Shown piece by piece: positions 34,245 to 43,276 of a stretch of 64,000 nucleotides of DNA. Position numbers and translations under genes: made by a program. The stretch spans positions 124,001-188,000 of the forward strand of contig JACKBY010000006.1 in the NCBI GenBank assembly GCA_020634335.1, in the 5' to 3' direction. The DNA is from Promineifilum sp. (GTDB lineage Bacteria > Chloroflexota > Anaerolineae > Promineifilales > Promineifilaceae). Under the pieces are notes generated by a model, which did not search any database, was not told where the DNA came from, and saw nothing but the letters and a program-made list of their open reading frames with translations. The first letter of the stretch is position 1, and each line of letters starts with the position of its first letter.

Positions 34245-35879
34245 ATGGCGGAACTCGGAAGTCGTATCAACCCCAATAGCGCGGATTTCAAGGCTAACTA
34301 TGCGGTCAATAAGTCGTTGGCTCAACAGCTCCATGACCGCCAACTACACGCCGCCGCCGATCGGCCGGCGCGTGTCATCGATCTGCAGCGCCAGCGCGGC
34401 AAGTTGCTGGCGCGCGAGCGCATCGAGGCGCTATTGGACGCGGGCAGCCCTTTTCTGGAACTGTCGCCGCTGGCCGCGTGGGATATGTACGATGGTGAGG
34501 CGCCGGGCGCGGGGATCGTCACCGGTATCGGTCGCGTTGCCGGCGTCGATTGCATGATCATCGCCAATGACCCCACGGTTAAGGGAGGAACCTATTTTCC
34601 GGAAACGGTCAAAAAACATCTGCGCGCCCAAGCAATTGCCGAGGAAAACCGTCTGACCACGATTTACCTGGTCGATTCGGGCGGTGCTTTTCTGCACCTT
34701 CAAGCCGACGTCTTCCCGGATCGTGAGCACTTTGGCCGCATATTTTTCAATATTGCCCGTATGTCGGCCGCGGGCATCACGCAGATCGCCGCGGTCCTCG
34801 GTTCATGCACGGCAGGCGGGGCCTACATTCCGGCCATGGCTGACGAAACGGTCATCGTGAAGGGCAATGGCACGATATTCCTGGCTGGCCCGCCACTCGT
34901 GAAAGCGGCCACGGGCGAGGAAGTGACGTCTGAAGAGTTGGGCGGCGGCGATGTCCACACTCGCCTGAGCGGTGTCGCCGATCATTTCGCCGAAAGCGAG
35001 CCGGAAGCCCTGGAGAAAGTGCGCGAAATCGTCAGCCATCTGCAGCCGGGCCTGGCTCTCCGACCACCAACCATCGCCTTTGCTCGTCAAGCGCCGGAGG
35101 AGCCACTCTACCCGGCCGATGAGCTGTATGGTATCATCCCCGCCGATGCCCGCCAGACCTATGACGTGCGCGAAATTATTGCCCGGCTGGTCGATGGCTC
35201 CCGATTGAACGAGTTCAAAACTCGATTTGGGCCGACAATCGTGTGCGGTTTCGCCTACATCATGGGCATTCCCGTAGGCATCGTCGCCAATAACGGTCTG
35301 CTTTTCAGCGAATCGGCTCTCAAGGCGACACACTTCATTCAACTGTGCGGCCAGCGGGGCACGCCGCTCCTGTTCCTGCAAAATATCGCCGGGTTCATGG
35401 TCGGCAAACAGTATGAGAATGAAGGTATCGCCAAACACGGCGCCAAGATGGTGATGGCCGTGAGCAACGTGAACGTCCCACGTATCACCTTGCTCCATGG
35501 CGTCAGCCACGGCGCGGGCAATTACGGCATGAGCGGCCGCGCCTATGATCCCCGCTTCCTCTTTTCTTGGCCCAATAGCCGCATCAGCGTCATGAGCGGC
35601 GACTCGGCCGCCGACACCCTATGGATGGTCGGCAAGAAACAGGTGTTCCACCAACTGGATGACCCGACCGAAAGCGAGATACGCCTCGCGGAAGAAAAAT
35701 TCAAGCGCCCGATCCTGGAGCAGTACGACCGCGAAAGTGATCCCTACTTCGCCACGGCGCGATTGTGGGACGACGGCATACTCGACCCAGCCGCGACCCG
35801 CACCGCACTGGGGCTGGCCTTCGCCACGACGGGCCACGCGCCGCTCCCGCCGGCAGGATACGGCACATTTCGGATGTGA
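34245..35879 (+). CDS. Methylcrotonyl-CoA carboxylase-type carboxyltransferase (beta) subunit
   Basis: The beta subunit moves CO2 from carboxybiotin to an acyl-CoA. The 544-residue protein has GGTYFPETVKKHLRAQAIAE, LGSCTAGGAYIPAMADE, LAGPPLVKAATGEEV and GGGDVHTRLSGVADHFAE, the pattern of the methylcrotonyl-CoA branch more than the propionyl-CoA branch. A GGAGA ribosome site precedes the ATG. The biotin carboxylase/BCCP alpha subunit is not in the window, so it must be encoded elsewhere. With HMG-CoA lyase and acyl-CoA dehydrogenases in the window it fits leucine catabolism. Geranyl-CoA or another branched acyl-CoA is an alternative substrate. Confidence 0.93.
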   Translation: MAELGSRINPNSADFKANYAVNKSLAQQLHDRQLHAAADRPARVIDLQRQRGKLLARERIEALLDAGSPFLELSPLAAWDMYDGEAPGAGIVTGIGRVAGVDCMIIANDPTVKGGTYFPETVKKHLRAQAIAEENRLTTIYLVDSGGAFLHLQADVFPDREHFGRIFFNIARMSAAGITQIAAVLGSCTAGGAYIPAMADETVIVKGNGTIFLAGPPLVKAATGEEVTSEELGGGDVHTRLSGVADHFAESEPEALEKVREIVSHLQPGLALRPPTIAFARQAPEEPLYPADELYGIIPADARQTYDVREIIARLVDGSRLNEFKTRFGPTIVCGFAYIMGIPVGIVANNGLLFSESALKATHFIQLCGQRGTPLLFLQNIAGFMVGKQYENEGIAKHGAKMVMAVSNVNVPRITLLHGVSHGAGNYGMSGRAYDPRFLFSWPNSRISVMSGDSAADTLWMVGKKQVFHQLDDPTESEIRLAEEKFKRPILEQYDRESDPYFATARLWDDGILDPAATRTALGLAFATTGHAPLPPAGYGTFRM

Positions 35880-35886
35880 GGCAGCG

Positions 35887-36666
35887 ATGCACAGATTTTG
35901 GCAGGCAATCGGCGACGGCGTCCAAATTTCCTATCTCGACGAAGGTCATGGGCAACCGTTGTTGTTTCTCCATGGCTTTACCGGCACGGCCGAGGCCGAC
36001 CACGGCTTGCTGATAGAAAAACTCCGGACGACGAACCGGATTATCGCCCCGGACTTGCGCGGCTATGGGGCCAGCCGGCCACCCAACCGCGATTTTCCCC
36101 CCGATTTTTACCAACGGGATGCGGCCGATATGGCCCACCTGCTGGACAAGCTGGCTTGTGGCCCCGTCGTGGTTCTCGGTTTCAGTGACGGCGCTGAGGT
36201 TTCTCTGCTGCTGGCTGCCATGAGACCCGATCTCGTGCGCGGCGTGGTCGCCTGGGGCGTATGCGGCGTCATCTCGCCGGAGGAGTTGGGGGCCGTCCAA
36301 TCCTGGCTGCCGGTCTCTGCCTGGGGAGCGGAGCGGCAGGCGTGGAAAGCCAACATCATCGAGCGCCATGGCGCCGAGCAGCTAGAATCAATGATCACCG
36401 GCTGGGTGGCCGCCGCGCGTGCCATTCGGAAGCGTGGCGGTGACGTCTCCTTCAATGCCGCGAACCACATTCAGTGCCCGGTGCTGCTATTGAATGGCGA
36501 TGGCGAGGTCGGCAACACCCCGCGCGACGTAAGTCGGCTGGCCGAACGCATTCCCCACAGCCGACTGGAATTTATCCACAGCTGCGGCCACGCTATCCAG
36601 CGCGATCAGCCCGACCTCCTAATCGACTATATCGACCGGTTCTTGGCCGTCCTGGGAGACGAGTGA
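35887..36666 (+). CDS. Alpha/beta hydrolase
   Basis: A 259-residue alpha/beta-hydrolase starting at the ATG at 35887, 7 bp after the carboxylase stop; the longer upstream frame runs antisense-like through the carboxylase and is discarded. It has the oxyanion motif LLFLHGFTG, the LRGYGASRPPNR loop, and a nucleophile elbow reading GFSDGAEVSLL, where Asp follows the Ser. The acid is probably in LLNGDGEVGNTP and the His in HSCGHAIQRDQP. It resembles MenH/BioH-type hydrolases but is not adjacent to men genes in the same unit. It may be a thioesterase or esterase acting with the upstream acyl-CoA genes. Confidence 0.87.
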   Translation: MHRFWQAIGDGVQISYLDEGHGQPLLFLHGFTGTAEADHGLLIEKLRTTNRIIAPDLRGYGASRPPNRDFPPDFYQRDAADMAHLLDKLACGPVVVLGFSDGAEVSLLLAAMRPDLVRGVVAWGVCGVISPEELGAVQSWLPVSAWGAERQAWKANIIERHGAEQLESMITGWVAAARAIRKRGGDVSFNAANHIQCPVLLLNGDGEVGNTPRDVSRLAERIPHSRLEFIHSCGHAIQRDQPDLLIDYIDRFLAVLGDE

Positions 36667-36805
36667 CGTCATTCTCCCGCTTACCCCGTCCCTGAAGATC
36701 ATTGACCTTTGTTCTGAAAGTTAGTAGAATATTTTCATATTGTTCAATAAATTTTGAACGTTATGAATATTATTTATGGCACTTGGGCCGCCACTATGAG
36801 CAAGA

Positions 36806-36834
36806 TCGACAGCGCCATTCCTGTTTGCTAAAAT
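36806..36834 (+). promoter_or_regulatory. Promoter of the TetR-family regulator gene
   Basis: TCGACA (36806-36811) and TAAAAT (36829-36834) are separated by 17 bp, matching sigma70 at 5 of 6 in each box. Transcription would start near 36841, exactly at the left edge of the palindromic operator, which suits autorepression. Confidence 0.5.
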
Positions 36835-36839
36835 AACAG

Positions 36840-36867
36840 ACTGACCAGTCGGTTTATTGACCGTCGG
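36840..36867. promoter_or_regulatory. Putative TetR operator (palindrome plus direct repeat)
   Basis: ACTGAC-CA-GTCGGT (36840-36853) is a near-perfect 6-2-6 palindrome, with one mismatch between arms. Part of it, TGACCAGTCGG, recurs as TGACCGTCGG at 36858-36867. It overlaps the predicted transcription start and lies 21-48 bases before the TetR start codon. The arms resemble operators of TetR regulators that sense acyl-CoAs or aryl-CoAs. Confidence 0.5.
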
Positions 36868-36888
36868 GGCTTGATATGAGGAAAACTT

Positions 36889-37518
36889 GTGACTAGCCAA
36901 AACAAAACGAACGCACCGCTGAGAGACCCCGGCTCTACCAAGGCGCGCATCCTGGACGCGGCCCTCTCGACCTTTTCGCGGAAAGGGTATCATGATACGC
37001 GCCTCGATGACATCGTGGACGAATCGGAGACGTCGAAAGGTGCCATCTATTTTCATTTCGCCAACAAGGAACGCTTGTTCCTGGCTCTTGTCGATCAATT
37101 TGCCGACCTGCTAGAGAGGCGCGTGCTGGAAGCCATCGAAGAGAAGGCCGAAGGGATGGCGCGAGTACAGATTGCCCTGGAGACGGTGCTGGACACATTC
37201 GGCCGCTACCGGCGTCCGGCCAAAATTCTGCTGGTCCAGGCGGTAGGTCTGGGCAGCGTATTCGAAAGCAAACGCGCCGAAGTGACGGATCGGTTTGCCA
37301 GGCTAATTGAAACCTACCTGTGCGAGGCCATCGCCGTAGGCGACATCGAGGCGACAGACACCGAGATAGCGGCCTATGCCTGGATGGGAGCTATCTACGG
37401 CATCGTGATTCGCTGGGTAACGACCGGCGAGCCGGAACCCGGCCGCATCATGAACGGCCTCGTTCCTCTCCTGCTGCGTAGCGTCGGCTATGAAAGGATC
37501 GATCCGATCACTCACTGA
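36889..37518 (+). CDS. TetR family transcriptional regulator
   Basis: A 209-residue regulator. The DNA-binding domain at about residues 18-64 has ARILDAALSTFSRKGYHDT, then the recognition helix segment TSKGAIYFHFANKERLFLAL. The ligand domain is all-helical and not assigned. The GTG start has GAGGA 8 bases upstream. It lies between the acyl-CoA carboxylase/hydrolase unit and the menaquinone operon, and its promoter carries a palindrome overlapping the start site, so it probably represses itself. Whether it controls the acyl-CoA genes upstream or the men genes 33 bp downstream is not decided; the short gap to menF makes co-transcription with the men operon likely. Confidence 0.93.
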   Translation: MTSQNKTNAPLRDPGSTKARILDAALSTFSRKGYHDTRLDDIVDESETSKGAIYFHFANKERLFLALVDQFADLLERRVLEAIEEKAEGMARVQIALETVLDTFGRYRRPAKILLVQAVGLGSVFESKRAEVTDRFARLIETYLCEAIAVGDIEATDTEIAAYAWMGAIYGIVIRWVTTGEPEPGRIMNGLVPLLLRSVGYERIDPITH

Positions 37519-37550
37519 TAAGGCAGCGAATTCAGAACACAGAACATTTA

Positions 37551-39089
37551 ATGAGTATGTCCGTCACCGAACGTCTTCCCAATTTGATCCCAGGATCAAC
37601 TGCACCACCCTCGCAACATTCGGCCGTTTCGTGGGAAGATTCGCCCTCTCCCAGGGGCGACGGACAGCGGGTCATCAGCTTGTTCGCGCCCGCGCCCTCA
37701 CTTGATATGGACGCATTCGTCCACGAGGGCTACGGTCGCGAGCGATTCTACTGGTCAGAGCCTGGCGGGGATGCACACTTGACTATCGCCGCACAAGGCA
37801 TTGCGACCGCCATCAACGTGGCCCCGATCCTCAGCGCAGATATATCGGACTTGACCAACGGGGACGCCCGATTACCCAGCCACCGCTTCGCGGAAACGGC
37901 TGCGGCGGTCGGCCGGCTGTTTGACCAGGCCATCGTCCGACCAACCAACTGGACTGATGGAAGCCACATAAACAGCGCGTGGGACAACCACCCGGCGCGC
38001 CCGCGTCTGTTCGGCGGCTTCGCGTTTCAGGACGACTTCGTGCCCGATAATACCTGGTCGACGTTCAGCCCCGTCCAGTTCGTGCTGCCCCACTATCAAC
38101 TTGTCCGGGTCGGCGCGGAGCAATTTCTCACCATCAACGCACTCGTCTCACGAGAAGACAATCTCGCCGATAGTCTGCGTGGCTTGCGCGAGGCGCTTTC
38201 GGCGCGACTTGCCTACGAAGCGCCGCACGTCCCCCATCCACTGCGACTTACTGATATTCGGTATCCCATGTCGGCCGAAATGTGGGCTGAAATCATTGGT
38301 CAGGCAATTCAAGCGATCAAGAGTGGCGCTATCGAAAAGGTCGTGCTGTCACGGGTTTGCGAGGTGAAGACGGCCGAACCGATCGATGTGGCCGCCACAC
38401 TCGCCTACCTCGAAAGTCATTATGCGGATAGCTACCGCTTCATCTTCGAGCCGACACCCCTCCACGCTTTCTTCGGGGCCACGCCCGAACTGTTGGTCCG
38501 CAAGGACGGCCGGCGAGTCGAAACGATGGCCCTGGCAGGTTCCGGCGCTCGTGGTCAGGACGAAGCGGAGGACGAGAGGCTCGGTCGCCAATTGCTGACC
38601 TCGGTCAAAGACCGGCACGAGCATCAGTTGGTCGTAGATGCCATCCGGCGTCACCTGGCCGATTGGGCGGACGATGTGATCATTCCCGACCAGCCCGCAC
38701 TGCTCAAGCTGCGCAACATCCAGCATTTGCTGACGCCCATACTGGGAGCCTTGCGCGATCCTCAAGCCGACATCCTTGATCTGGTCCGCCAACTGCATCC
38801 CACGCCGGCCATGGGCGGCGTTCCGGCGACGAAAGCGCTGGCGTTTCTCCAGCAGGCCGAGTCGGTGCCGCGCGGTTGGTACGCGGCTCCCATCGGCTGG
38901 CTCGACGCGCATCGTGACGGTGTTTTCGCTGTCGCCATCCGTTCGGCAGTCACCCAATATTCGCGTGCCTGGCTCTATGCCGGTGCGGGCATCGTCGCTG
39001 ATTCGGAACCCGACCGTGAATGGGTGGAAACGGCGCTCAAGTTTCGTCCCATGCTGGGTGCGCTGGGTATCGGGGGGCCGGCAAGATGA
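37551..39089 (+). CDS. menF: Isochorismate synthase
   Basis: Converts chorismate to isochorismate, the first committed step of menaquinone synthesis. The C-terminal chorismate-binding domain shows EKVVLSRVCEV, FGATPELLVRKDGRRVETMA, LAGSGARGQDEAEDERLG and the conserved LHPTPAMGGVPATKAL and AGAGIVADSEPDREW. The N-terminal 200 residues are the less conserved MenF part. The Lys of KVVLSR is the general base expected in MenF/EntC. It has 512 residues. Its stop overlaps the menD start by four bases (ATGA), so translation is coupled. Confidence 0.95.
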   Translation: MSMSVTERLPNLIPGSTAPPSQHSAVSWEDSPSPRGDGQRVISLFAPAPSLDMDAFVHEGYGRERFYWSEPGGDAHLTIAAQGIATAINVAPILSADISDLTNGDARLPSHRFAETAAAVGRLFDQAIVRPTNWTDGSHINSAWDNHPARPRLFGGFAFQDDFVPDNTWSTFSPVQFVLPHYQLVRVGAEQFLTINALVSREDNLADSLRGLREALSARLAYEAPHVPHPLRLTDIRYPMSAEMWAEIIGQAIQAIKSGAIEKVVLSRVCEVKTAEPIDVAATLAYLESHYADSYRFIFEPTPLHAFFGATPELLVRKDGRRVETMALAGSGARGQDEAEDERLGRQLLTSVKDRHEHQLVVDAIRRHLADWADDVIIPDQPALLKLRNIQHLLTPILGALRDPQADILDLVRQLHPTPAMGGVPATKALAFLQQAESVPRGWYAAPIGWLDAHRDGVFAVAIRSAVTQYSRAWLYAGAGIVADSEPDREWVETALKFRPMLGALGIGGPAR

Positions 39090-40858
39090 ATCTTAGCACC
39101 AATATCAACACACGCTGGACGTCGATTTTTGTCGACGAGCTGGCGCGAAGCGGGCTGGAGGCGGTCTGCATCGCCCCCGGATCGCGCTCGACGCCACTGA
39201 CGCTGGCTTTCGCCGCTTGTGAGGGCATTCGAATTTATGTGCATCGGGACGAGCGAAGCGCGGGTTTCTTCGCCCTGGGGCTGGCCATGGCTTCCGGTCG
39301 CCCCGTGGCATTGGTGTGCACCTCCGGCACGGCCGCGGCCAACTTCCACCCGGCCGTCATCGAGGCCTTTTACTCCCACATCCCTTTGCTGGTCTTGACC
39401 GCCGATAGGCCACCCGAGTTGCGCGGCAGCGGCGCGAATCAGACCATTGACCAGATCAAGATGTTTGGCGATCACGTCCGCTGGTCGGTCGAACTGCCCA
39501 CCCCCGTGACTGATGCGCCGGATGTTGTGCTTCGCCATCTGCGGACATTGGCCGCCAGAGCCTATGACACGGCGAACGGACTTGTCAAGGGGCCGGTACA
39601 TCTAAACTTTCCCTTCCGCAAACCACTGGAACCGGATCCATCATCGGCAAGCGATAGCCTACAAGTCGAAACCGGATCCCATTCATCCAAGCCTTATACT
39701 ACGTTTAGCCGCGGCCGCCTGCTGCCAACCACATCACAGATCGAGTGGCTGGCCGAGGTCATGGCGGCGAACCCACGAGGATTGATCATCTGCGGGCCGG
39801 AGTGCCCCGGTGGGGACCTCCCCCTCGCTGTGGCGGCCTTGGCCCGGAGCGCCGGCTATCCAGTGTTGGCCGATACGCTTTCGGGCGTTCGTCATGGCCC
39901 GCAGACAGTCGGCGGCTACGTGCTGGGCGGCTATGATCTGTGGTTGCGCGCAATGGGCGACACGTTGTCTACGCCGGACGTGGTTATCAGATTTGGCGCG
40001 GTTCCCACGTCCAGTCCTCTTTCAGACTACCTTGAGCGAGCGGCAGCCGGCATCCACGTCCATATCCGCGAGGACGGAGTGTGGGCGGACGATCTGCATC
40101 TGACCCACCACTACATTCAGGCTGATCCCGCAGCTTTCTGCCGGGCCCTGAACAAGCATCGGAAGACCCGCTCCGGTTCAGGCTGGGCACAGGAATTCAT
40201 CGACCGGGAACATCAGACCTGGAAAACGATGGATTCAGCGATGGCGCAAACGCCGTTTTTCGACGGCCGCGCTATCCGTGATGTCTTGGCGGCTCTGCCG
40301 GATGACACGATCGTGCTGGCCGGCAACAGCTTGCCGGTGCGCCACATTGATACATTCGACCAGCCGGACGGGCGGCCGCTGACGATATTCGGCAACCGCG
40401 GCGCCAGCGGCATCGATGGCAATGTCTCCACAGCGCTGGGTCTGGCCGCAGCAACGGGTAGACGAGTGGTGGCGTTCGTGGGTGACATCACCTTTTATCA
40501 CGACATGAACGGCCTGTTAGCTGTCCGGACAAACAATCTGAATGGTGTCACTTTTATCGTGACCAACAATAATGGCGGCGGCATCTTCCACCGCCTGCCG
40601 GTCGCGGCGCATGAGCCGCCGTTTAGCGAACTGTTTCTGACTCCCCACGATCTGACTTTTGAGCACGCGGCGGCTCTCTACGGTCTGCGCTATTCGGCCG
40701 TGGCCGGCCGGGAAGAGCTGAGAGAGGCCGTGGCGACCGCGTTCGGCGAACGTACAGGAGCAAATCTAATCGAGATCATGACGGACAGCACCGCTGATCT
40801 GCACCATATGCGCGCCCTGTGGAACGTCGTGTCCACAACACTGAAACAAAAACCCTAA
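39086..40858 (+). CDS. menD: SEPHCHC synthase
   Basis: Thiamine-diphosphate enzyme that adds a succinic-semialdehyde unit from 2-oxoglutarate to isochorismate. The ATG at 39086 overlaps the menF stop and gives NINTRWTSIFVDELARSGLE. The segments CIAPGSRSTPLTLAFA and HRDERSAGFFALGLA (with the ThDP-activating Glu), then CTSGTAAANFHPAVIEA and TADRPPELRGSGANQTIDQ, are characteristic. The ThDP/Mg site is FVGDITFYHDMNGL with NNNGGGIFHRLP. It has 590 residues, normal length. A longer frame from 39020 would overlap menF and is rejected. Confidence 0.97.
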   Translation: MNLSTNINTRWTSIFVDELARSGLEAVCIAPGSRSTPLTLAFAACEGIRIYVHRDERSAGFFALGLAMASGRPVALVCTSGTAAANFHPAVIEAFYSHIPLLVLTADRPPELRGSGANQTIDQIKMFGDHVRWSVELPTPVTDAPDVVLRHLRTLAARAYDTANGLVKGPVHLNFPFRKPLEPDPSSASDSLQVETGSHSSKPYTTFSRGRLLPTTSQIEWLAEVMAANPRGLIICGPECPGGDLPLAVAALARSAGYPVLADTLSGVRHGPQTVGGYVLGGYDLWLRAMGDTLSTPDVVIRFGAVPTSSPLSDYLERAAAGIHVHIREDGVWADDLHLTHHYIQADPAAFCRALNKHRKTRSGSGWAQEFIDREHQTWKTMDSAMAQTPFFDGRAIRDVLAALPDDTIVLAGNSLPVRHIDTFDQPDGRPLTIFGNRGASGIDGNVSTALGLAAATGRRVVAFVGDITFYHDMNGLLAVRTNNLNGVTFIVTNNNGGGIFHRLPVAAHEPPFSELFLTPHDLTFEHAAALYGLRYSAVAGREELREAVATAFGERTGANLIEIMTDSTADLHHMRALWNVVSTTLKQKP

Positions 40859-40878
40859 CAAAATAAGGAGAAATGAAT

Positions 40879-41709
40879 ATGACCGAGTGGCAAGTTGTCA
40901 AAGAATATAGCGATATCACCTATCACAAGACTGATGGCATAGCCCGTATCGCGTTTAATCGTCCGGAGTCGCGCAACGCCTTTCGCCCGCAGACGATTGA
41001 CGAGATGATCGAGGCCTTTCGCGATGTGTGGATGGACCAGGAGGTTGGGGTTGTGCTCCTGACCGGCAACGGCCCGGCCAAGGACGGCAAGTATGCCTTT
41101 TGTTCGGGCGGCGACCAGCGGGTGCGCGGCTATGCCGGCTACGTGGGCAGCGACGGGGTCGCCCGGCTCAACGTGCTCGAACTCCAGCGCATCATCCGTA
41201 CCATGCCCAAGCCGGTCATCGCCCTGGTCGCCGGTTATGCCATCGGCGGCGGCCACGTGCTCCACGTCATCTGCGACCTCACTATCGCCGCCGACAATGC
41301 CATCTTTGGTCAGACCGGCCCCAAGGTAGGCAGCTTCGACGGCGGCTTTGGCTCCAACTACCTGGCCGAGATCGTCGGCCAAAAGAAAGCCCGCGAAATC
41401 TGGTATCTGTGCCGCCAATACAGCGCCGCCGAGGCACAGGAGATGGGGATGGTAAACAAGATCGTGCCCGTCGAGCAGCTGGAGGATGAAGGGATAAAGT
41501 GGGCTAACGAAATTCTGGAAAAAAGCCCTATCGCCATTCGCTTCCTGAAGGCCGGGTTTAACGCCGATCTCGATGGGCAAACGGGCCTGCAAGTATTGGC
41601 CGGCGACGCCACGATGCTCTACTACATGACCGAAGAAGGGCGCGAGGGCAAGGAAGCCTTTCTGGAGAAGCGCAAACCCGATTTCGGCAAATACCCTTGG
41701 CGTCCGTAA
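40879..41709 (+). CDS. menB: 1,4-dihydroxy-2-naphthoyl-CoA synthase
   Basis: Crotonase-fold enzyme that cyclises o-succinylbenzoyl-CoA. Signatures are FNRPESRNAFRPQTIDEM, FCSGGDQRVRG with the GGD active-site segment, VAGYAIGGGHVLHVICDL, GQTGPKVGSFDGGFGSNYLA and the C-terminal FGKYPWRP ending found in MenB. It has 276 residues from the ATG at 40879, which sits 8 bases after AAGGAG; the ATG two codons upstream is only 2 bases from that site. The oxyanion-hole and naphthoyl-binding segments look intact. It is 20 bp after menD in the men operon. Confidence 0.97.
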   Translation: MTEWQVVKEYSDITYHKTDGIARIAFNRPESRNAFRPQTIDEMIEAFRDVWMDQEVGVVLLTGNGPAKDGKYAFCSGGDQRVRGYAGYVGSDGVARLNVLELQRIIRTMPKPVIALVAGYAIGGGHVLHVICDLTIAADNAIFGQTGPKVGSFDGGFGSNYLAEIVGQKKAREIWYLCRQYSAAEAQEMGMVNKIVPVEQLEDEGIKWANEILEKSPIAIRFLKAGFNADLDGQTGLQVLAGDATMLYYMTEEGREGKEAFLEKRKPDFGKYPWRP

Positions 41710-41749
41710 TCCCGACGGACTCGCGCGCGAGAACGGAAATGGAAGGGAA

Positions 41750-43276
41750 ATGAGCATCAAAGAAGACGCCCCGACAACTGACTGGTTAAGGGCCAGAGTG
41801 AAGGCATCGCCTCAGGCGGAGGCTGTCGTGATCGACGGTCAAGCCCTGACGTTCAGTGGTCTCGACAAACTGGTAACACACCTGAGCAGCTATCTGGCGC
41901 ATGAGGGCGTGCAGCCAGGCAACCACGTCGCCCTGCTCATGTCGAATTCATTGGCGGTCGTGTGCTCCGTCTTCGCTGTGTCCCGCCTGGGCGCGGTCTT
42001 GGTGCCCCTGAATACTCGTTTGACGGCCGCAGAGTTGAGCTGGCAAGTAGAGCGGGCCGACTGCGGCCGTCTGCTCTGTCTGTCGGCCAATGAAGCTGTG
42101 GCCCGCGCCGTGGTTGGTGACGACATCCCCGTACATGCTCTGCCCGAATCGCCGGGCGATTTGGAAGCCTGGCTCGACACGCGACCATACGACACGCCCG
42201 CACTGCCGGCGATCTGTAATCCTGACTCTCTACAAGCCATCCAATTCACATCGGGCACAACGGGGTTCCCAAAAGGTGCGATGATCACCCATGCCAATCA
42301 CTTCTGGAGCGCTGTCGCCTCGGCATTCCAGTTGGGCGTCTACCCGGAAGATCGTTGGCTGGTGTGCCTGCCACTCTATCACGTTGGCGGCATCGCCATC
42401 CTGTTTCGCTCCTGCCTCTACGGGACGGCAGTCGTAGTACAAAACGGCTTCGATGCGGCCGCCGTCATGGCTAGCCTGCAAAATGAGGCGATCAACATCG
42501 TGTCTCTAGTGCCGACGATGCTACAGCGCTTGCTGGAAGCGGGGTTGACGGCCGCCGACGCGCCCGCGTTGCGCCTCATCCTGTTGGGCGGCGCGGCCGC
42601 TTCCCACGACCTGCTGAGGCGCGCATCGGCCGCGGGCTTGTCTATAGCGGTGACGTATGGACTGACCGAAGCGGCCTCGCAGGTCGCCACGATGCTGCCC
42701 CTCGGCGCGCGCGAGAAGCCGGGCAGCCCCGGCCGCGCACTGCTGTTTTCGGAGGTGAACATCATCGACGACAGCGATAACCCGGTAAGCGCGGACGTGC
42801 CCGGCGAGATCATCGTGAGAGGCCCGACCGTGATGGCCGGCTACTACGCCGACCCGCAGGCCACGGCCGCAACGCTCAAAGGGGGATGGCTCCACACAGG
42901 GGATATTGGCTATCTCGACCGCGAGGGCGATCTATGGGTGTTGGACCGCCGCAGCGATCTAATCGTCAGCGGAGGAGAAAACGTCTACCCGGCCGAGATC
43001 GAGCGAACATTGAGATCGCATCCCGCTGTGGCGTCTGCCTGCGTGGTGGGCCTGCCCCATCCCGATTGGGGCCGCCAGGTTGCGGCCATGGTCGTCTTGA
43101 GGGATCGCGACTCCCTCACGGCCGGCGAGCTTCTGGATTATTGCCGGACACGACTGGCCGGATTCAAGCAGCCGCGAGTGGTGGTGTTCAGGGACGAACT
43201 GCCCCTCACCGGCTCCGGCAAAATCCATCGCCGCGCCATCGTGGACGAGATGATGAGTCAGATGGAGTCGATATGA
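41750..43276 (+). CDS. menE: o-succinylbenzoate--CoA ligase
   Basis: Adenylate-forming ligase that activates o-succinylbenzoate for MenB. Motifs include FTSGTTGFPKGAMITHAN (A3), YGLTEAASQVATM (A5), GWLHTGDIGYLDREGDLWVL (A7/A8), DRRSDLIVSGGENVYPAEIE, and LPLTGSGKIHRRA with the catalytic Lys near the C-terminus. It has 508 residues. The product identity rests on its place between menB and menH as well as on sequence, because adenylate-forming ligases are hard to tell apart by motif. Its stop overlaps the menH start as ATGA. Confidence 0.93.
   Translation: MSIKEDAPTTDWLRARVKASPQAEAVVIDGQALTFSGLDKLVTHLSSYLAHEGVQPGNHVALLMSNSLAVVCSVFAVSRLGAVLVPLNTRLTAAELSWQVERADCGRLLCLSANEAVARAVVGDDIPVHALPESPGDLEAWLDTRPYDTPALPAICNPDSLQAIQFTSGTTGFPKGAMITHANHFWSAVASAFQLGVYPEDRWLVCLPLYHVGGIAILFRSCLYGTAVVVQNGFDAAAVMASLQNEAINIVSLVPTMLQRLLEAGLTAADAPALRLILLGGAAASHDLLRRASAAGLSIAVTYGLTEAASQVATMLPLGAREKPGSPGRALLFSEVNIIDDSDNPVSADVPGEIIVRGPTVMAGYYADPQATAATLKGGWLHTGDIGYLDREGDLWVLDRRSDLIVSGGENVYPAEIERTLRSHPAVASACVVGLPHPDWGRQVAAMVVLRDRDSLTAGELLDYCRTRLAGFKQPRVVVFRDELPLTGSGKIHRRAIVDEMMSQMESI

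Noticed and set aside
36664..36671. TGACGTCA palindrome at the end of the hydrolase gene
   Set aside because: It overlaps the stop codon of the hydrolase and is an 8-bp sequence likely to occur by chance. It lacks the spacing of the composite element.
36742..36759. GTTCAA-N6-TTGAAC inverted repeat upstream of the TetR gene
   Set aside because: The region is AT-rich, the arms are short and it lies well outside the predicted promoter, so it was not called as an operator.
40855..41760. A 301-codon open frame on the minus strand
   Set aside because: It is the complement of menB, whose motifs and ribosome site are clear. The translation resembles no protein family and arises from high-GC codon bias.
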